A stretch of DNA of 64,000 nt from the NCBI GenBank assembly GCA_022575985.1, contig JAKSXM010000237.1, positions 762,501 through 826,500 on the forward strand, in the 5' to 3' direction. The stretch comes from Anagrus nilaparvatae. Lineage: Eukaryota; Arthropoda; Insecta; Hymenoptera; Mymaridae. The notes beneath the pieces are model-generated. The model saw nothing but the letters and a program-made list of their open reading frames with translations, made no database searches and had not been told where the DNA came from. Below, piece by piece: positions 32,730 through 45,388 of the stretch. Each line of letters begins with the position of its first letter. The first letter of the stretch is position 1. The position numbers and the translations under genes are program-made.

Positions 32730-35700
32730 CTGTAAAAATATAACGAAAAACTTTAATGACTATTTATTACAGAAAATTTTAAGAAAGTATTAAATAAATT
32801 TAGTAGATCTGTTTATTATTTTTTAGGTAAGCTTATCAAAACTAGACGGAAAATAAGCAATAATTTTCCTAAATAAAATTTTTAATTCTTTTTGTACTGA
32901 AGTGTAACATTTTATATCGAATTTTATTTTCAATATTTTAATTCTTCTCACAATTCTTAATTAAGGCTACATAAATCCAAAATAATAACGGGTAATAATA
33001 ATTAATTTCTATTTCTTATCCATACACCCTAATAATAACATAAATACATCAAATAATAAAATATTTGTAACTATTCGAACTCACTCTTTTCAGTTATTTG
33101 ATCTTTAATTATAACTTTTTTTTATTGCATTAAATTGATATTTCATCACGTAAAGATTATGGAGTGCTACAAAAAATTCTTTGGAATTCTAAATTTGATA
33201 CTAAGAGGTGTAGTAAATACGTATCACTCTGAGAATGTAAAAAGAGGAAGAGCTTCTATTGTGGCCAAATTAAGCTCAAGATACAGGGACGATGACATGT
33301 TTAAGTATATCTACTCTGAATGGAGTCTTCTCTTTAACAGTTCATATATGGAACTTTAAAATGTAGGTAAAGTTATTCTTTTTAAAGAATCTAAATTGAA
33401 GGTATAAATTGCATTGGAGGGTAAAATCACTTAACGGAGTGGATAAGGAGGCATAAATTCTCGACTATTCCTCTTAGGAGGCCGTTAATGAATGCCGGTG
33501 ATACACATCCATATATATGTCGTAGTGAAGTATAGAAATCTGTGATTTGGCCAAACCACTAGAAATGAAAAAAAAAAAAAAACTGCACGTAGTAGACTAA
33601 TGAAAGTTCCGATCGTCTACTTCCCTAAAATAGACAAAAATTATACCTGTGTTTACTACATGGATAGCTTTTAGGGACTACATTTTCAATTTTCGTATAA
33701 AGCTGAACGTTTTAAGCGTTATGCTATGAAGGTTATGAACGTTTTTTTGCAGTACCAAATAATTGATGGTGAAATAAAGTCTAAAAAGTCTTATTTGGAC
33801 TTAGAAAAAGGAATTTTCAATTTAATTTTTCAAAGAAAATGAAAACGAGCCATATAGTTCAAAGTCATTTGTTCTCTGGTTGTGCAATAGTTCTTATTAA
33901 TTTATTATTTATATTTTATTATTTTGTTAATTAGTTATATTAAATATAAATTATTAATATCAGAATGTTACAAACTAATCAGTATTTAAAACTGCAACAT
34001 TTACTACCAAACTATTAACTGTATTTTTACCTTATAAATGTGGAATATGTACCTAGTTGGTAAGTTTATTAATATTGTCATTTAAAAAAAAAAAAATATT
34101 TTATAGCTCATTGTAAATTCAATATCAATTTTTAATAAAAATTTTTAATCAGTTCAATGACGAAATCAGTCGGTAAAAAAAATTTCTATTTTTTATATTT
34201 CCTGGTGCAACAAGGTCGTATTGTCCTTTATTATAGTTACAAAAATACTTTAATTATTACATTTTTAATAAAGAATTAATAATAAAAATAGAAAAATATA
34301 TAATTTTATTGTATTTCCATTTGAAAAATATTTATTTATGTGAAATATAGAAATAAGACTATTTGCCCTGAATTTAAATAGACGTTTTTTATTAAAATAT
34401 TTTTTCTTTTTAAAGGAAAATTGTATCACGAGCAAATTAAATTTAACAATAAAATGATGTCTTAGTAATTCCAAAAATAAAGACTGTTAGTATACTAGAA
34501 ATAAAATAAATAATTCTTTTTAAATCATCATTTGTTTATGATGAAATATTCATATTATTAAATAATAATTAATAATTCTAATTTAAGTAATAACTAGTAA
34601 GTCATTATAAGTTCGGCGGAAGCCTTTTTTGGGATTAAAAAAATAATAACACAGATAGCAGTTTACCTTCCGAGGAACGATTGGATTAGCCCCGGTTAGT
34701 GATAAAGATATGATATAGATTAATTTTTAGATTCCTTGATTGAATGTACTATTTATTTAATAATTTACATAACAAATTTTAAAAGTTCAGTTTTACAAAT
34801 TTCAAACATGTTTTATATTCCACTTTAAATTTTAAAAAAGGATATAATTTCTTATTTAAAAAAAAAAATGTGACAACATAAATTTCTTGTGTATAAAAAA
34901 AAATGTGATGTGATGCTTTTAGACAAGAAGAGTGACATGGTTTAAAAAATGCTTCTATATTATTAAAAAAAAAAAAGAAATACAATGAAATTTGCTGCAC
35001 ATTCTTTTTTGTGTTTTGCTCAAAAATTAAACTTACAAAAAAAACGAAAGGTGTTAAAATTAAATTTGGAGCACGTTATGATTAAAAAAACAAAATTTTT
35101 TATCAAGTCAATTTTCTATAAAGCGGACATAAAAAACATTTGTTATAAATAATATTACATTTATCAAGCAAAAAATCTTTATATTTATGGTGAAATTTGT
35201 GGATAAAAATGTCAATAAGAAGAGGCTGCATCGATTCAAAATGGCGATTAATTTTTCTTGCAACTAGAAAGCAATGGGCAGTGTAAAAATTATGGAATTG
35301 AAAGACAATTAAAAGCCAATCTTTTATTTTCTGCAAAATTACAAAAAAATAAATTTTCAAGAAAGTCCTTTCCTGTTTGCAATTTATGATAATTCATCAT
35401 GGTGGTCATTGGTGTGGAAAATTCTAGAATTCTTAGAAATTGAAAAATTTTAAAAGAAGTATAAGAAGAATTGGCGCGGTTTTATTCTGCCCCCCGAAAT
35501 CCTAACCTTATTGTTAAATATATAACCTATATGTTAAATGTTAATATACTTTTAAATGTAGCTTTTATTTAAAAGTAAAAAAATACTATATTATTTATTA
35601 TTAGTGTGGTTTGCAAAAACATTAAATTATTTTTGTGTAACTTAAATTCTATTAATAGTTAAAAATACTTAATTAAACTTTAAAAAATATTCTTAATTAA

Positions 35701-35925
35701 AATTATTTATGTGTATAACTGTAACTTGTCGTTATCAACACATATTTAAAATTTTTCTTATTAATGAAATAACTTCAACTTTGTTACAAAAACAAACAAA
35801 AAATTTTTAAATTAGTTCTGGAGCTGCTCATGTGTGAAGTATGTAAAAATTAAATTTTTTAAATTTTAACTTTATCAATTAATTAAAAATTTTCAAGCTT
35901 AAGCTTTATTTATTTTTTTTGCATG
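32730..35925. other. Probable intron or intergenic DNA, no gene seen
   Basis: About 3.2 kb of AT-rich DNA upstream (on the minus strand) of the Broad-type exon, presumably part of its preceding intron. Short frames at 33135-33359, 34265-34474, 34779-35000 and 35103-35360 have no recognisable motif and strongly AT-driven composition. No additional C2H2 exon was found. Confidence 0.45.
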
Positions 35926-35927
35926 GT

Positions 35928-37037
35928 GGAGTGATTTTATGGAGGGGCTAAGGAACTTCGAAGTGCCAAAATATCTGCGAAGAATCATCAGCAGTTACCT
36001 GAGCGATAGAGAAATAATATTTTAAATTTCGCAAGGAACAAGATTGAGTTACTTGAAGTACTTGGGAGTGCTGCTGGACACGAAGCTGTGGTTTAAGGCA
36101 CGGATTCTGAGAAACACGGAGAAGGTTGCCAGGCTTACTGCTGCGCTAAGCAAGCTCATGAGAAATACATGTGGACCTAAGACTGGAAAGCGCAGGCTTC
36201 TTATGTCGGTCACCCACTCAATACTCCTGTATGGTGCAGAAGTATGGGCTGGTCGCATAAAGATGGTCAGCTATGTGTCTAAGCTTACGAGCGTCCAGAG
36301 GCAAGGAGCCCTGCGAATCTCCTGTGCTTATCGCACAGTGTCCTTGGAAGCAGCTCTAGTTATCGCTGGGGTAATCCCTGTAGATCTGCTGGCTCTTGAG
36401 AGACAGTATATCTATATAAGCAAAGAGAGGGAAGGCATTGACCGCGCAAAGGCTACTCCGCGCCAGATTAGCCTAAGCAAATGGTAAAAACGTTGGACCG
36501 ACTACAGGGAGAGCAAATGGACCAAGAGATTGATAGGAGAGATATCATCTTGGATAAATAGAGGGAATGGGGACATTAATTATTTTTTTACCCAATTCCT
36601 AAGCGAACATGGACTTTTTTGCTCCTACCTCTTATGGATCCAGAAGATGAATAGTGCTGAATGTATATACTGTCCTGGCAAAGGCGACACGCTGGAACAC
36701 ACATTCTTCAAATGCGATAGTTGGGCAGTTAAAAAGTTTCAATTAGAAGCTAACATCGGTCAAATCACACCTGAGAATGTGGTTGGCCTGATGCTTCGAA
36801 ATGAAGAAGTATGGTCCGAAATCAGCCAGTATGTGGAGTACATACTCCGCACCAAAAAACCTGAAGTCCAAGGTATAGGCTAATATTGAGACGCACTGCG
36901 GTTATCCAGATGACTGCAGGTATTGCACTAACATACAATCATTCCTGCACTTAATTTTAATACCGCAATCACTCGAAGATGGTAGGATAATAATTATTTA
37001 TTTATTTAATTATTTATATATTTATATATTTATTTAT
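35928..37037 (+). pseudogene. R1-type LINE 3' half with deleted RT core
   Basis: Starts WSDFMEGLRNFEVPKYLRRI then SSYLSDREIIF, which in R1 elements precedes the catalytic GVPQGS and YADD blocks. Here it jumps straight to YLKYLGVLLDTKLWFKA, so both blocks are deleted. Next come GKRRLLMSVTHSILLYGAEV, QGALRISCAYRTVSLEAA and a C-terminal zinc-binding motif CIYCPGKGDTLEHTFFKC (C-x2-C, H-x4-C). A stop at 36486 and a frame shift near 36050 add to the damage. The 3' end runs into TTATTTATTTA-type sequence near 36990-37037. The 11669-12009 fragment is a second copy of its middle part. Confidence 0.88.
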
Positions 37038-37955
37038 TACCTTCTCTTTTGACGATAATAGGAAATGACTCATATTTCAACTAACATATATTTTATTGAA
37101 GATGACAGCATAAAAAACGGAATTTTAATCAGATGGAACGACGGAGTTCTGAACCAGACTGGCGAGTCATTGTACGCAAGTCAAAAGATGGAGTTTACTA
37201 CTAGATTTAAATGGCCTTGAACTTGTCCTGAAGTAATGTGAAAACGGTCCCAGGATAGGCTTACATAAGGTAGGAAGGGAGTGGAGTTTTATTATTAAAT
37301 TGAGGAATCTCATGCAAATTAATTTCTCCTTTTCACTTTATTTTGAGGAGAGGGAGAGAACTAAGAGAACTAAGCAAAATTTACTCTAAGCAAAATTTTT
37401 ATATTGGATTAAAGTTCTATTTACTGAACTTTATAAAATTTGTTGATATGCTATAATGATGATTGTCTGTGTTAAATTGCTTAATTTATATAGAAGATAA
37501 ATGTCATTACTGACTATGTAGTGTGGTCGAAGGCTTCATTGGTCTTACAAATCATTGAGGTCTATGGATTTCATGCCAGTCTGGTGGAGTTAGTAAAACT
37601 CAATATTTGTTAACGTATATCTTTAATTACTATTCATTAAAATAACTATTTTCACCTAAAATGTAATCAATTATGTATTCGTTTTTATTTATTTATGTAC
37701 GCGTTTTTCTTAAATGTTGTACTGTGAAATCAAAATCATGTATAAGCAAGAACTTTTCAAGTTAAATCAATTAATATTAATTTTATTTTAATTACAAAAT
37801 TTTTAATGCCATTAGGCCTTAATATTGTATTAAATTTGTATTTGCAGATATTTTTATGCCATTTATAACTGTATAGCTTCATTTTTATGCAATTATTTAA
37901 TTTAAAATTCTTATGTTTTATAATTTAGTAATAAATTGTGGTGGGTGCTGTTATA
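37038..37955. other. AT-rich spacer, no gene recognised
   Basis: A slightly less AT-rich part at 37110-37290 reads open over short distances but shows no motif I recognise. The rest is AT-rich. Confidence 0.4.
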
Positions 37956-38968
37956 ATGTCAAATAAAACTGTATCAATTTTAAGCTATTTTATAAAGCCA
38001 GTAACGAGAAATCCAGATGAAAAATTAGGTGAAATTATCAAGGTAAAAAATATAATCAGAAGAAACATTATATACGAAAGACACAACCTACAATCATTTA
38101 TTTAACTTCAACATTACAAAAGTTTGCTATGAATATAGGCATGTCACTGATTTATATAACAACTAGCAAAAGTTGGAGAGAGGGGCTCCGCCCCCCTGTA
38201 TTGCATTTGCTTCTATTTTTGTTGCTCAAGAAAATCATATTTCACTGCAAATTTATATAATTGTGCAAATAAATTCAGAGTTTTAGAAGAGCCTAGTTCT
38301 GTCCCCCGTAAAGATATAATTATTAATTACAGAAACGTATTCAAAAAGGTATTGGTGAGGTTATGTCCAATCCGGAAGGTAATTTATTTCTTAAGGATTC
38401 GACGTATGTCTCCCGCATGAACAGAATCAAGAATTTTAGCATTATTATTTCGTTTACAATTTTAGTACTGTCTACAGACTTAGAGACCTATTAAGAATCA
38501 TGTTATTCAGTTAATGGATTAATTAACAAATAAATTAGTTTTGATATATTAAAATATATTAAAATTTGATAGATTAGGATTTTTTGTCATTCAAATTGCT
38601 AAAGTATCAAATATTTACATTGAAATTACAATTTTTCTTAAATTTTCAATTTAAACATGCCCTGGGCTTTCCTGAGCTGCCTATTGTCTCTAGGTCTTTT
38701 TTTTTGGTTCAAGTTATTTTTTTTAGTTTAGTAAAATTAATGTAATAAAAGATTTTGTACATTAAAAATTATTTTTTATAACTTAAAATAACTTTTGTAC
38801 AAACTTATCTATTATTTTCCAATTATAATATCGAAATAAAACATTTTTTAAAAACAGTGCATTGGTGTAGCTGCTGCTGCAGTTGTAATGTTGACGATTT
38901 CTATCAACAGACCCACACGAGACCTTAGTATAGAGGATAAGCAAATACAATACAGTATTACTCCATAG
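37956..38968 (+). CDS. Tentative small spliced gene, unknown product
   Basis: Possible three-exon gene, not recognised. Exon 1 (37956-38042) starts MSNKTVSILSYFIKPVTRNP and ends GEIIK before a GTAAAA donor. Exon 2 (38333-38378) follows a TTAATTACAG acceptor, reads KRIQKGIGEVMSNPE and ends at GTAATT. Exon 3 starts at 38871 or 38883 (GTGTAG or TGCAG acceptor), reads AVVMLTISINRPTRDL and ends QIQYSITP-stop at 38968. Phases agree for these acceptors, whereas the nearer ACAG at 38857 gives a different frame that stops after 20-odd residues. The product would be about 75-80 residues with one hydrophobic stretch. Intron 1 contains a GC-rich GGGGCTCCGCCCCCC block. The model rests only on splice-like sites, so it may be wrong. 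Confidence 0.33.
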
Positions 38969-39101
38969 TGAAATTGTTTCAATTTTGATTCCTCATTGAT
39001 GAACTATTGTTATAAGTGAAATTTTAATTTTTATTTTTTGGCATATAAGAACGTTTTGAGATCACAGGAAGCTAAAAAACCGGTTTTTAAAAAAGTCTAT
39101 G

Positions 39102-39102
<1 letters not shown>

Positions 39103-39135
<33 letters not shown>

Positions 39136-39136
39136 G
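39103..39136. repeat. (GT)n microsatellite with GTAT extension
   Basis: Pure GT run followed by GTAT/GGAT units up to about 39145. Confidence 0.9.
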
Positions 39137-39179
39137 ATGTATATACCTCTGTAACAGGCGATATTTTACAACCAATATT

Positions 39180-39965
39180 TTTTTTTTTATGTAATACCTC
39201 ATTTTTTCCCATGAATGTACTAATATCTAGAAATTATTTGATATCTCGAATCTGAAAATTTTTGGCTTTAAAAAATATAAAAAACACTAAACTTTTTTTT
39301 TTTGACGTAGTACCTAATTCTATGAAACTACTAATATCAAATTACAGTTTTTACGGTTATCTTGATAATAATTATATTTTTTTTTAATTTTCGCTACCAA
39401 CAAATACAAAAAATACCATTATTATTTTCTTTTTGGACGTAGTACCTCATTTTTTTATATTAAAATTCTACTATCTAAAAACATAAAATTATCGTTTTTA
39501 CTCGATACCCGAATCTAACAACTAATTTTTGGAAAATTTTTATCGCAAAATTTTTGCCACCTAAACATACAAAAAACACTAATTTTTTTTCTTTTCTGAT
39601 ATAGTATATAATTTTTTCTATGAAAGTGTGAATTTAGAAACGTCGTTTTTACTTGAAATTTCTAATTTTGAAATTAATTTTTTGAAAATTTTTTATCTTA
39701 AAACTTTTGCTATAAACCAAAAAATACAGAAATCAACAAATTTTTTAATACTTATGGAGTAGCACCTAGTTTCTTTATATGTATAGAAGTACTAATTTTA
39801 GAAATTCAAAATTTCTCAAAAAATCGTATTTTTTGTATTCAAATTTTTTCCGCTAAAAAATAAAAAAGCTTAATTTTTTTTTTGTTCGACTAAATGCCTA
39901 ATTTTTTTATTTCGGATTATTAGTTTTAGAAATATCGTTTTAATCCCAATATATTTTCCATTATT
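39180..39965. repeat. Degenerate ~120-160-bp tandem satellite R2
   Basis: Five to six diverged units, each with a block like GACGTAGTACCTMATTTTTT, then TATGAAA..TACTAAT, AGAAA and TCGTTTTTAC. Unit starts lie near 39180, 39300, 39430, 39595, 39755 and 39885. Single units in opposite orientation occur at 17460, 45090 and 47320, so it is also dispersed. Non-coding. Confidence 0.6.
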
Positions 39966-39984
39966 TATTCTATATATACATGTA

Positions 39985-42470
39985 TTGAAAAGAAAGTCAA
40001 CCGTGTGTTGTACACACTAAGATTCATCCGCCACTACACAACTGAAACGCTACGCACAAAACTGATACAATCTCTAATAACACTAAATATTGACTACTGT
40101 ATCCCAGATACTCAAGTCAAAACGCGGGGGGGGGGAGTGTATTTTCACTGGCCAACATGAGATTTGCTCTACTATATGTTTTTTGGGTCGTTGATCACGA
40201 AAATCGGGGTTATTTTGAGATATTTTCGGAACACCCTTAAATTTACAAAAACTACCCCCAAAAATGGGTTTTTTTTTTATATATTAGCAAACTGGGTTTC
40301 TGGATTTAGCCAAGAATTGGTCTTAGGGGGTTTTTTGGGTCGCTAAACAGGAATTTGGGGGAATTCTTTATAAATAATTAATATTTCACTCTTAAATTAG
40401 TAAAAATTACCCCTAAAAAGGGTATTTTTGCTATTTCGGCACATTGAGCGACCAAATTAAGTCTGTTAATAAATAATTAAATAAATTTTAAATTTCACGA
40501 TATTCACAATATATTATAGAAACGACGAACTGAATCATTTCATCATTTCTGCACGCGTGCTCCACCGCCTACTTCTCTTTCGTCGCCATTGTCGTATCGT
40601 ACGCCGGCTCGTAAGCATTGTTATCGAATATTTATCATGTGTTTTGTCAGTGAAAATCTTTATTCAAAATCAATGTACTATCACAAAATTTGATAATTTA
40701 TGGTGAAGAAATCATTATCATACGTGTACAACAATCATTAACTATACAGTCCACAAACTTAAATTATATAAAATTTAAGTGTAAATTAAAAAGTTTAAAT
40801 TAAAATATTTGCACAATTATCAAGTGAAATTTTATAAGTGTTAATAAATATTATACAAGAGATTATTTTAAAATTAAATATTGATTTTTCTAAGTTATTT
40901 TCCACATCATAATCCTCACAAAGTCCTAAAGGGTTTTTTGGGTCGCTGATCAAGAATTTGGGGGAATTTTTGTGGGTAATCAATATTTCACCTTTAAATT
41001 AGCAAAAACATTTTTTAGGAATTTTCAGGAAAAATAAATGTTACACACTTACTTAAATAAAATGCTCTCAAACAATGGGAGTTTTTGTATATTCATGCAT
41101 TTTCATAGAAACATCACAAAAATTCTTGATCAAGGAACACAAAAAACCCATATGGACCAACTTTAGACACTCAAAGTGCGAAAATTGCCAATGCGCCTCT
41201 TTAGGAATTGTTATTGCTTTTTTGAGGGTAAAATTAATTTTAAAAAAAATCCCCCAAATTCTTGATCAGCTACCCAAAAAACCCGTTAGGACTGAATTTC
41301 GTCGCTCAAAGTGTGGAAATATATACTCCTTTTAGAAATATTAATTATTTATAAAAAACTACCTCAAATTCTTGATTACCGACCCAAAAAACCCATATGG
41401 ACCTAATCTGGTCGCTCAAAGTACGAAAATAGCAAAAACACCCAATTTTATGAGTAATTTTTACTAATTTAAGGGTGAAATATTAATTATTTATGAAGAA
41501 TTCCCCCAAATTCTTGATTAACGACCCAAAAAACACATATGGACCTAATCTGGTCGCTCAAAGTGCGAATATAGAAAAAATACCCCCTTTTTGGGGGTAG
41601 TTTTTGCAAATTTAAGAGTGTTACGAAAATATCTCCCATAAATAACCTCGATTTTCATGATCAGCGACCCAAAAAACATATAGTAGAGCAAATCTCATGT
41701 TAGCCAGTGAAAACACGCCCTAAACCGCGTTTTGGCTGGAGTAAGAGTACCTTGACGCAAGCTACTAACTAAAAGCACGACTTCAACGCCTTAGTAACTC
41801 TAGACTAAGATACATCTTCGGAGTAAGCAAAGAAACTCACATAACCCCTCACATTATACTTTGAAGCCATTTTAATGTAGAAAATTCTACGACTTAACCA
41901 ACCCGATTATCTTAAGGATTGTTTATAAAACATACACCTAAAAACAATGCACGATTTGTACTAAAAACTAAGGAACTATCTATGTCTAAATTGAAAGACT
42001 GCGGAGCTCAATCCTTCCAATTTCATGAGACCATTTTCTGGAACTCACTTCCCTCTGAAATCAGGTTTTTACACTCACTTAATAGCTTTAAAGCGGGAGT
42101 TCACAAATATCTACTCTCTTTAGACCCTTAATTTACTCCGGAACCGCTAAAACTTATACATTGAATTCAATTTATTTTACTTGATTTCACTCTATTTTAC
42201 TCTATTTTAACCCTCTTAAAATTTTTTTTTTTACTCGCTTACTTACTGATTTTGAGTAAATTTGTACATTTACACGTAAATTAACATTACTGATAATTTA
42301 ACTTATCCAAAACATGTACAATATTTAATAATTACTATATATTTTATATTTTTTACATTTATATTACATTATATTTTACTTTATTTATTGTATATATTTA
42401 AAAAGAAAAACTATTGTACAAAGATATATGTATTTACTATTTTAGGGGTACAAATAAGGGATTATTATTA
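39985..42470 (+). pseudogene. LINE RT C-terminal remnant split by a foldback
   Basis: CR1/L2/Kiri-like LINE sequence. Left of the insertion: KKVNRVLYTLRFIRHYTTET then LIQSLITLNIDYC. Right of it: LKARLQRLSNSRLRYIFGVS then KETHITP (frame broken), then a clean last block at 41919-42131 with ETIFWNSLPSEIRFLHSLNS and FKAGVHKYLLSLDP-stop. The terminal WNSLP block aligns with FWNSLPKEIR of the 16273 LINE. A 3' UTR runs to (ATT)n at about 42465. A stop interrupts the part after the insertion. Dead copy. Confidence 0.78.
40110..41745. mobile_element. 1.6-kb foldback element inserted in the LINE
   Basis: Inverted ends: AAAACGCGG, TTTTCACTGGCYAACATGAG and ATTTGCTCTACTATATG occur at about 40118-40185 and in inverse at about 41683-41740. 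The arms contain repeated sub-blocks around GTTTTTTGGGTCGCTGATCA and AATTTGGGGGAATTC, in plus orientation at 40180-40450 and 40930-41000 and inverse from 41120 to 41680. The middle (about 40500-40760) is unique and includes a CG-richer stretch with CACGCGTGCTCCACCGCC. The small frames at 40164, 40795 and 41075 belong to these repeats. Confidence 0.8.
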
Positions 42471-42471
42471 T

Positions 42472-43151
42472 TTAAGATTGAATCAGGTGGATAAAAATAT
42501 CATTTTTCGATTTAAGATTTCTGGAGATCGAAACTTCTGGAATGTTTAATATTTTGAGCTATTGATCATCTTATGTGTCTCTTAAAATTAAAAAAAAAAA
42601 AATTGAAGTTTTTTTGACTACAAACGGAGATATTAGCGCTTGAAATTTCATTAATTTTTGAAGTACTTAATTAATCAAGTCTTTTTGATAAATAATCTGA
42701 TATTCAAAATCTTTGAATATAATATTTAGGACATAATTTAGCATCGATTCACTAAAAAAAATTTGATTTTCTACGTTTTGCCGCGAATAAATTGATTTTT
42801 TGAAAAGTATAGGTTAAGTCAAAAATCAAAAAAATTTGAAATATATTTCACATTATTGTTAAAAATTTAAATTTTTTTAAGTGAATTGATGATAAATAAT
42901 GTTTTAAATATTATATTCAAAGATTTTTAAAATCAAATTAATTATAAAAAAAGTCTCGATTAATTAAGTATCTCAAAAATTAATGAAATTTCAAGCGCTC
43001 GTGGTCAATATGAATTTTCAAATTTTTTTTTTAATTCTAAGGGACATATAACATGATGAGTGGCTAAAGATATTAAAGATTTTAGAAGTATTGATTTCCA
43101 GATATTTTCAATAAAAAAATGCTATTTCTATCTACCTGATTCAATTTTAAG
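42472..43151. mobile_element. 680-bp foldback element
   Basis: TTAAGATTGAATCAGGTGGA at the left pairs with TCTACCTGATTCAATTTTAA at the right. Inverse similarity continues inward to the centre near 42810 (GATATTAGCGCTTGAAATTT against AAATTTCAAGCGCT). It sits directly behind the (ATT)n tail of the preceding LINE. No coding capacity. Ends cannot be fixed to the base. Confidence 0.8.
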
Positions 43152-43431
43152 ATATAATAACGCCAGCTATACCAAAAACTCTCTATCAGATATAATTATC
43201 ATAAAGGCAGATTATATACTGTGTGAAAAATTTTCTTTTTTTTTTACCTAAAAAAACTAATTTTTGCTATGAAACGTTGAACTGCCATATCAATGAAAAG
43301 ATTATTTATTTTTATTTTTTCTTATGTCATTATACTTTGTTAGGTAAAAAAGACCATTAAGATCATTTTATTAATGCTAATGAGGAACCATAGTGCCCAT
43401 TACTTGGCAGCGTTTTTCTATTCTAGAAAGC

Positions 43432-43900
43432 CGATATGAATTTTACTCTAAAGTACAATTTTTTGGTTTTATTTATAGTGTGGATTGCTGAAATGAATTT
43501 TACTCAGTTAAATTTTTTGGGTTTTTTCAGATACAAGACCGCCTACATTAATTTGATTCAAGAGTAAAATTTTTTGGGCTTTTTCTTATATAAAACAGCC
43601 ATTATGAATTTTACTCTACATTGAAATTTTTCGAGTTTTTTCTTATTGTAGACAGCCGACATGAATTTTGGTCAAGAGTGAAATTTTTTTGGTTTAAATA
43701 ATTAATTTCTCTTGATACAACTAATTGTACTCTTGAATAAAAATTTTTGATTTTTTTCATAATTGAGACTGTTTCTTTTGATTTTTTTATATTTAAGACA
43801 GCCAACATGAATTTTACTTTTAAGTGAAATTTGTTTAGGGTTTTCATGTTGAAGACTATCGATATGAATTTAAATCTTGAGTAAAATTTTTCGAGTTATT
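43432..43900. repeat. ~70-80-bp tandem repeat, about six units
   Basis: Units share ATGAATTTTACTCTAAAGT then AAATTTTTTGGGTTTTTTC and a GACAGCCRACAT block. They start near 43436, 43492, 43550, 43605, 43660 and 43806. Well diverged. The minus-strand frame 43611-43847 lies inside and is not a gene. Confidence 0.65.
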
Positions 43901-44860
43901 TTTACTAACCTATCTTATTTAATTATCTTATTTGCCCTATTATTTATCTCTTATTTGCCCTATTATCTATCCTATTTACCTATCGTACGGATAAATTATA
44001 AATTAACTATCTTCATTTATAAAATCAATTTAAACATTCAGTTGCTAACATCTTTAGACGAATTATCTTTGTTTAAATGTTTTTATTAAAAATTGCATAT
44101 AATTATTTACACATTTTAGTAATTATTCATTATTATTTTTATAAAGTATCTAAAATTACACATATTACCAATATTTGAGTACATTTATGTGTTAATTACT
44201 TAATGGTCATAAATTACGGTTAGTCCAACCTGAGCATCGCGAAGCAAATCAGCTGTTTAACCTCCTTTTGGCTGTTCATATTATAAATAAATCTTAAAAA
44301 TTTCATTCAAGAGCAAAATTTATATTGGCTTTCTTAAATCTGTGGTTGCAAGAAAGAAACGAACAACTGCTACTTTCACTTTTTCGAGTAAAACGATTTC
44401 AAAGTTTTTAAAATCCTATAATTTTATATTTTTTTATTTTTGCTTTAGATCGGTAATATATTCTCTATACTTCGCAAAATTTCAAAATGAAAAATTATGT
44501 CTGTGTCCTTTATAAAAATTTTTTCAATAAGTAAGTACAAAAAATTATTTGATGAAAAATAAAATTAAATGTTTCCATATATTAATTTTAAATCTTTCGT
44601 TTCAATCAAAACATTGCCTTTATTTCTTGTAAATCCTCTGATACACTTCTATTATAAAATTTTACATTATTTTTAATATCAAAAATTTCAAAATATATCA
44701 GCAACAGCAGACAGAGTCCTAAAAAATTTGTCTATTTTTTTATGTAGCAATCCTAATGGTTTCAAAACAAATTCTTGTTTATGTAGATTTTTAAATTTAA
44801 TTTTATCTGTTTTGATCATTATTTTCATTACTTTCAACTATTCTAACTACATATCAAGCC
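43901..44860. other. AT-rich DNA, no gene recognised
   Basis: Includes a TTTGCCCTATTAT-type simple stretch at 43930-43985 and a frame at 43877-44089 that is low-complexity hydrophobic by composition. Nothing else identifiable. Confidence 0.4.
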
Positions 44861-44960
44861 AAAGTAACATCTTTGGATTCATGGGGTAGAGGGAGGAGTG
44901 GTTGTTACGCGGCCCTCAATCGCAAGCAAAAGCTAGCTTTGATTGATTGATTGATTGATT
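44861..44960. repeat. LINE-like 3' tail ending in (GATT)n
   Basis: A GC-richer block containing TTACGCGGCCCTCAATCGC leads into GATTGATTGATTGATTGATT. A short microsatellite directly behind a GC-richer block is how several LINE families end, but no coding part is present, so the family is unknown. Confidence 0.4.
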
Positions 44961-45388
44961 CACTAAGGTTTTTATTTATACAAAATTGTACAAAATTATA
45001 GGTTCAGAATTAAGTGTATATAGAAAATATTGTGCAACTACGTTAATTTACAAAAGTTAATTTAAAATTTGAAATAAAAAGTTAAATAAAAACGATATTT
45101 CTAGTTATTACTATTTTCATAGAAAAAAAATAGGTATTGCGTCCCAAAACAAAAAAAAAAGAGGTTTTAAGTAAACCGATAGATTTAAACATTAGCTGCG
45201 ATAAATCGCATAATTGCGATATAAAAAACTTAAGTCAAATAAAAAAATCGATATAAATCACAAAAAAGCGATATAAAAAACGTAATTCCAACAAAAATTT
45301 CGATTTTCAGCAGTCTCTGATCGTGAATTAAATGTAAATGTATCTCCCTCTCACTTAAAAGCAATGAATATTGAGTGATAGAATTTTT

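Noticed and set aside
33135..33359. 74-codon plus-strand frame as host gene
   Set aside because: No known motif, no splice context and no neighbouring coding exon, although composition is less AT-biased than its surroundings. Too weak to report as a gene.
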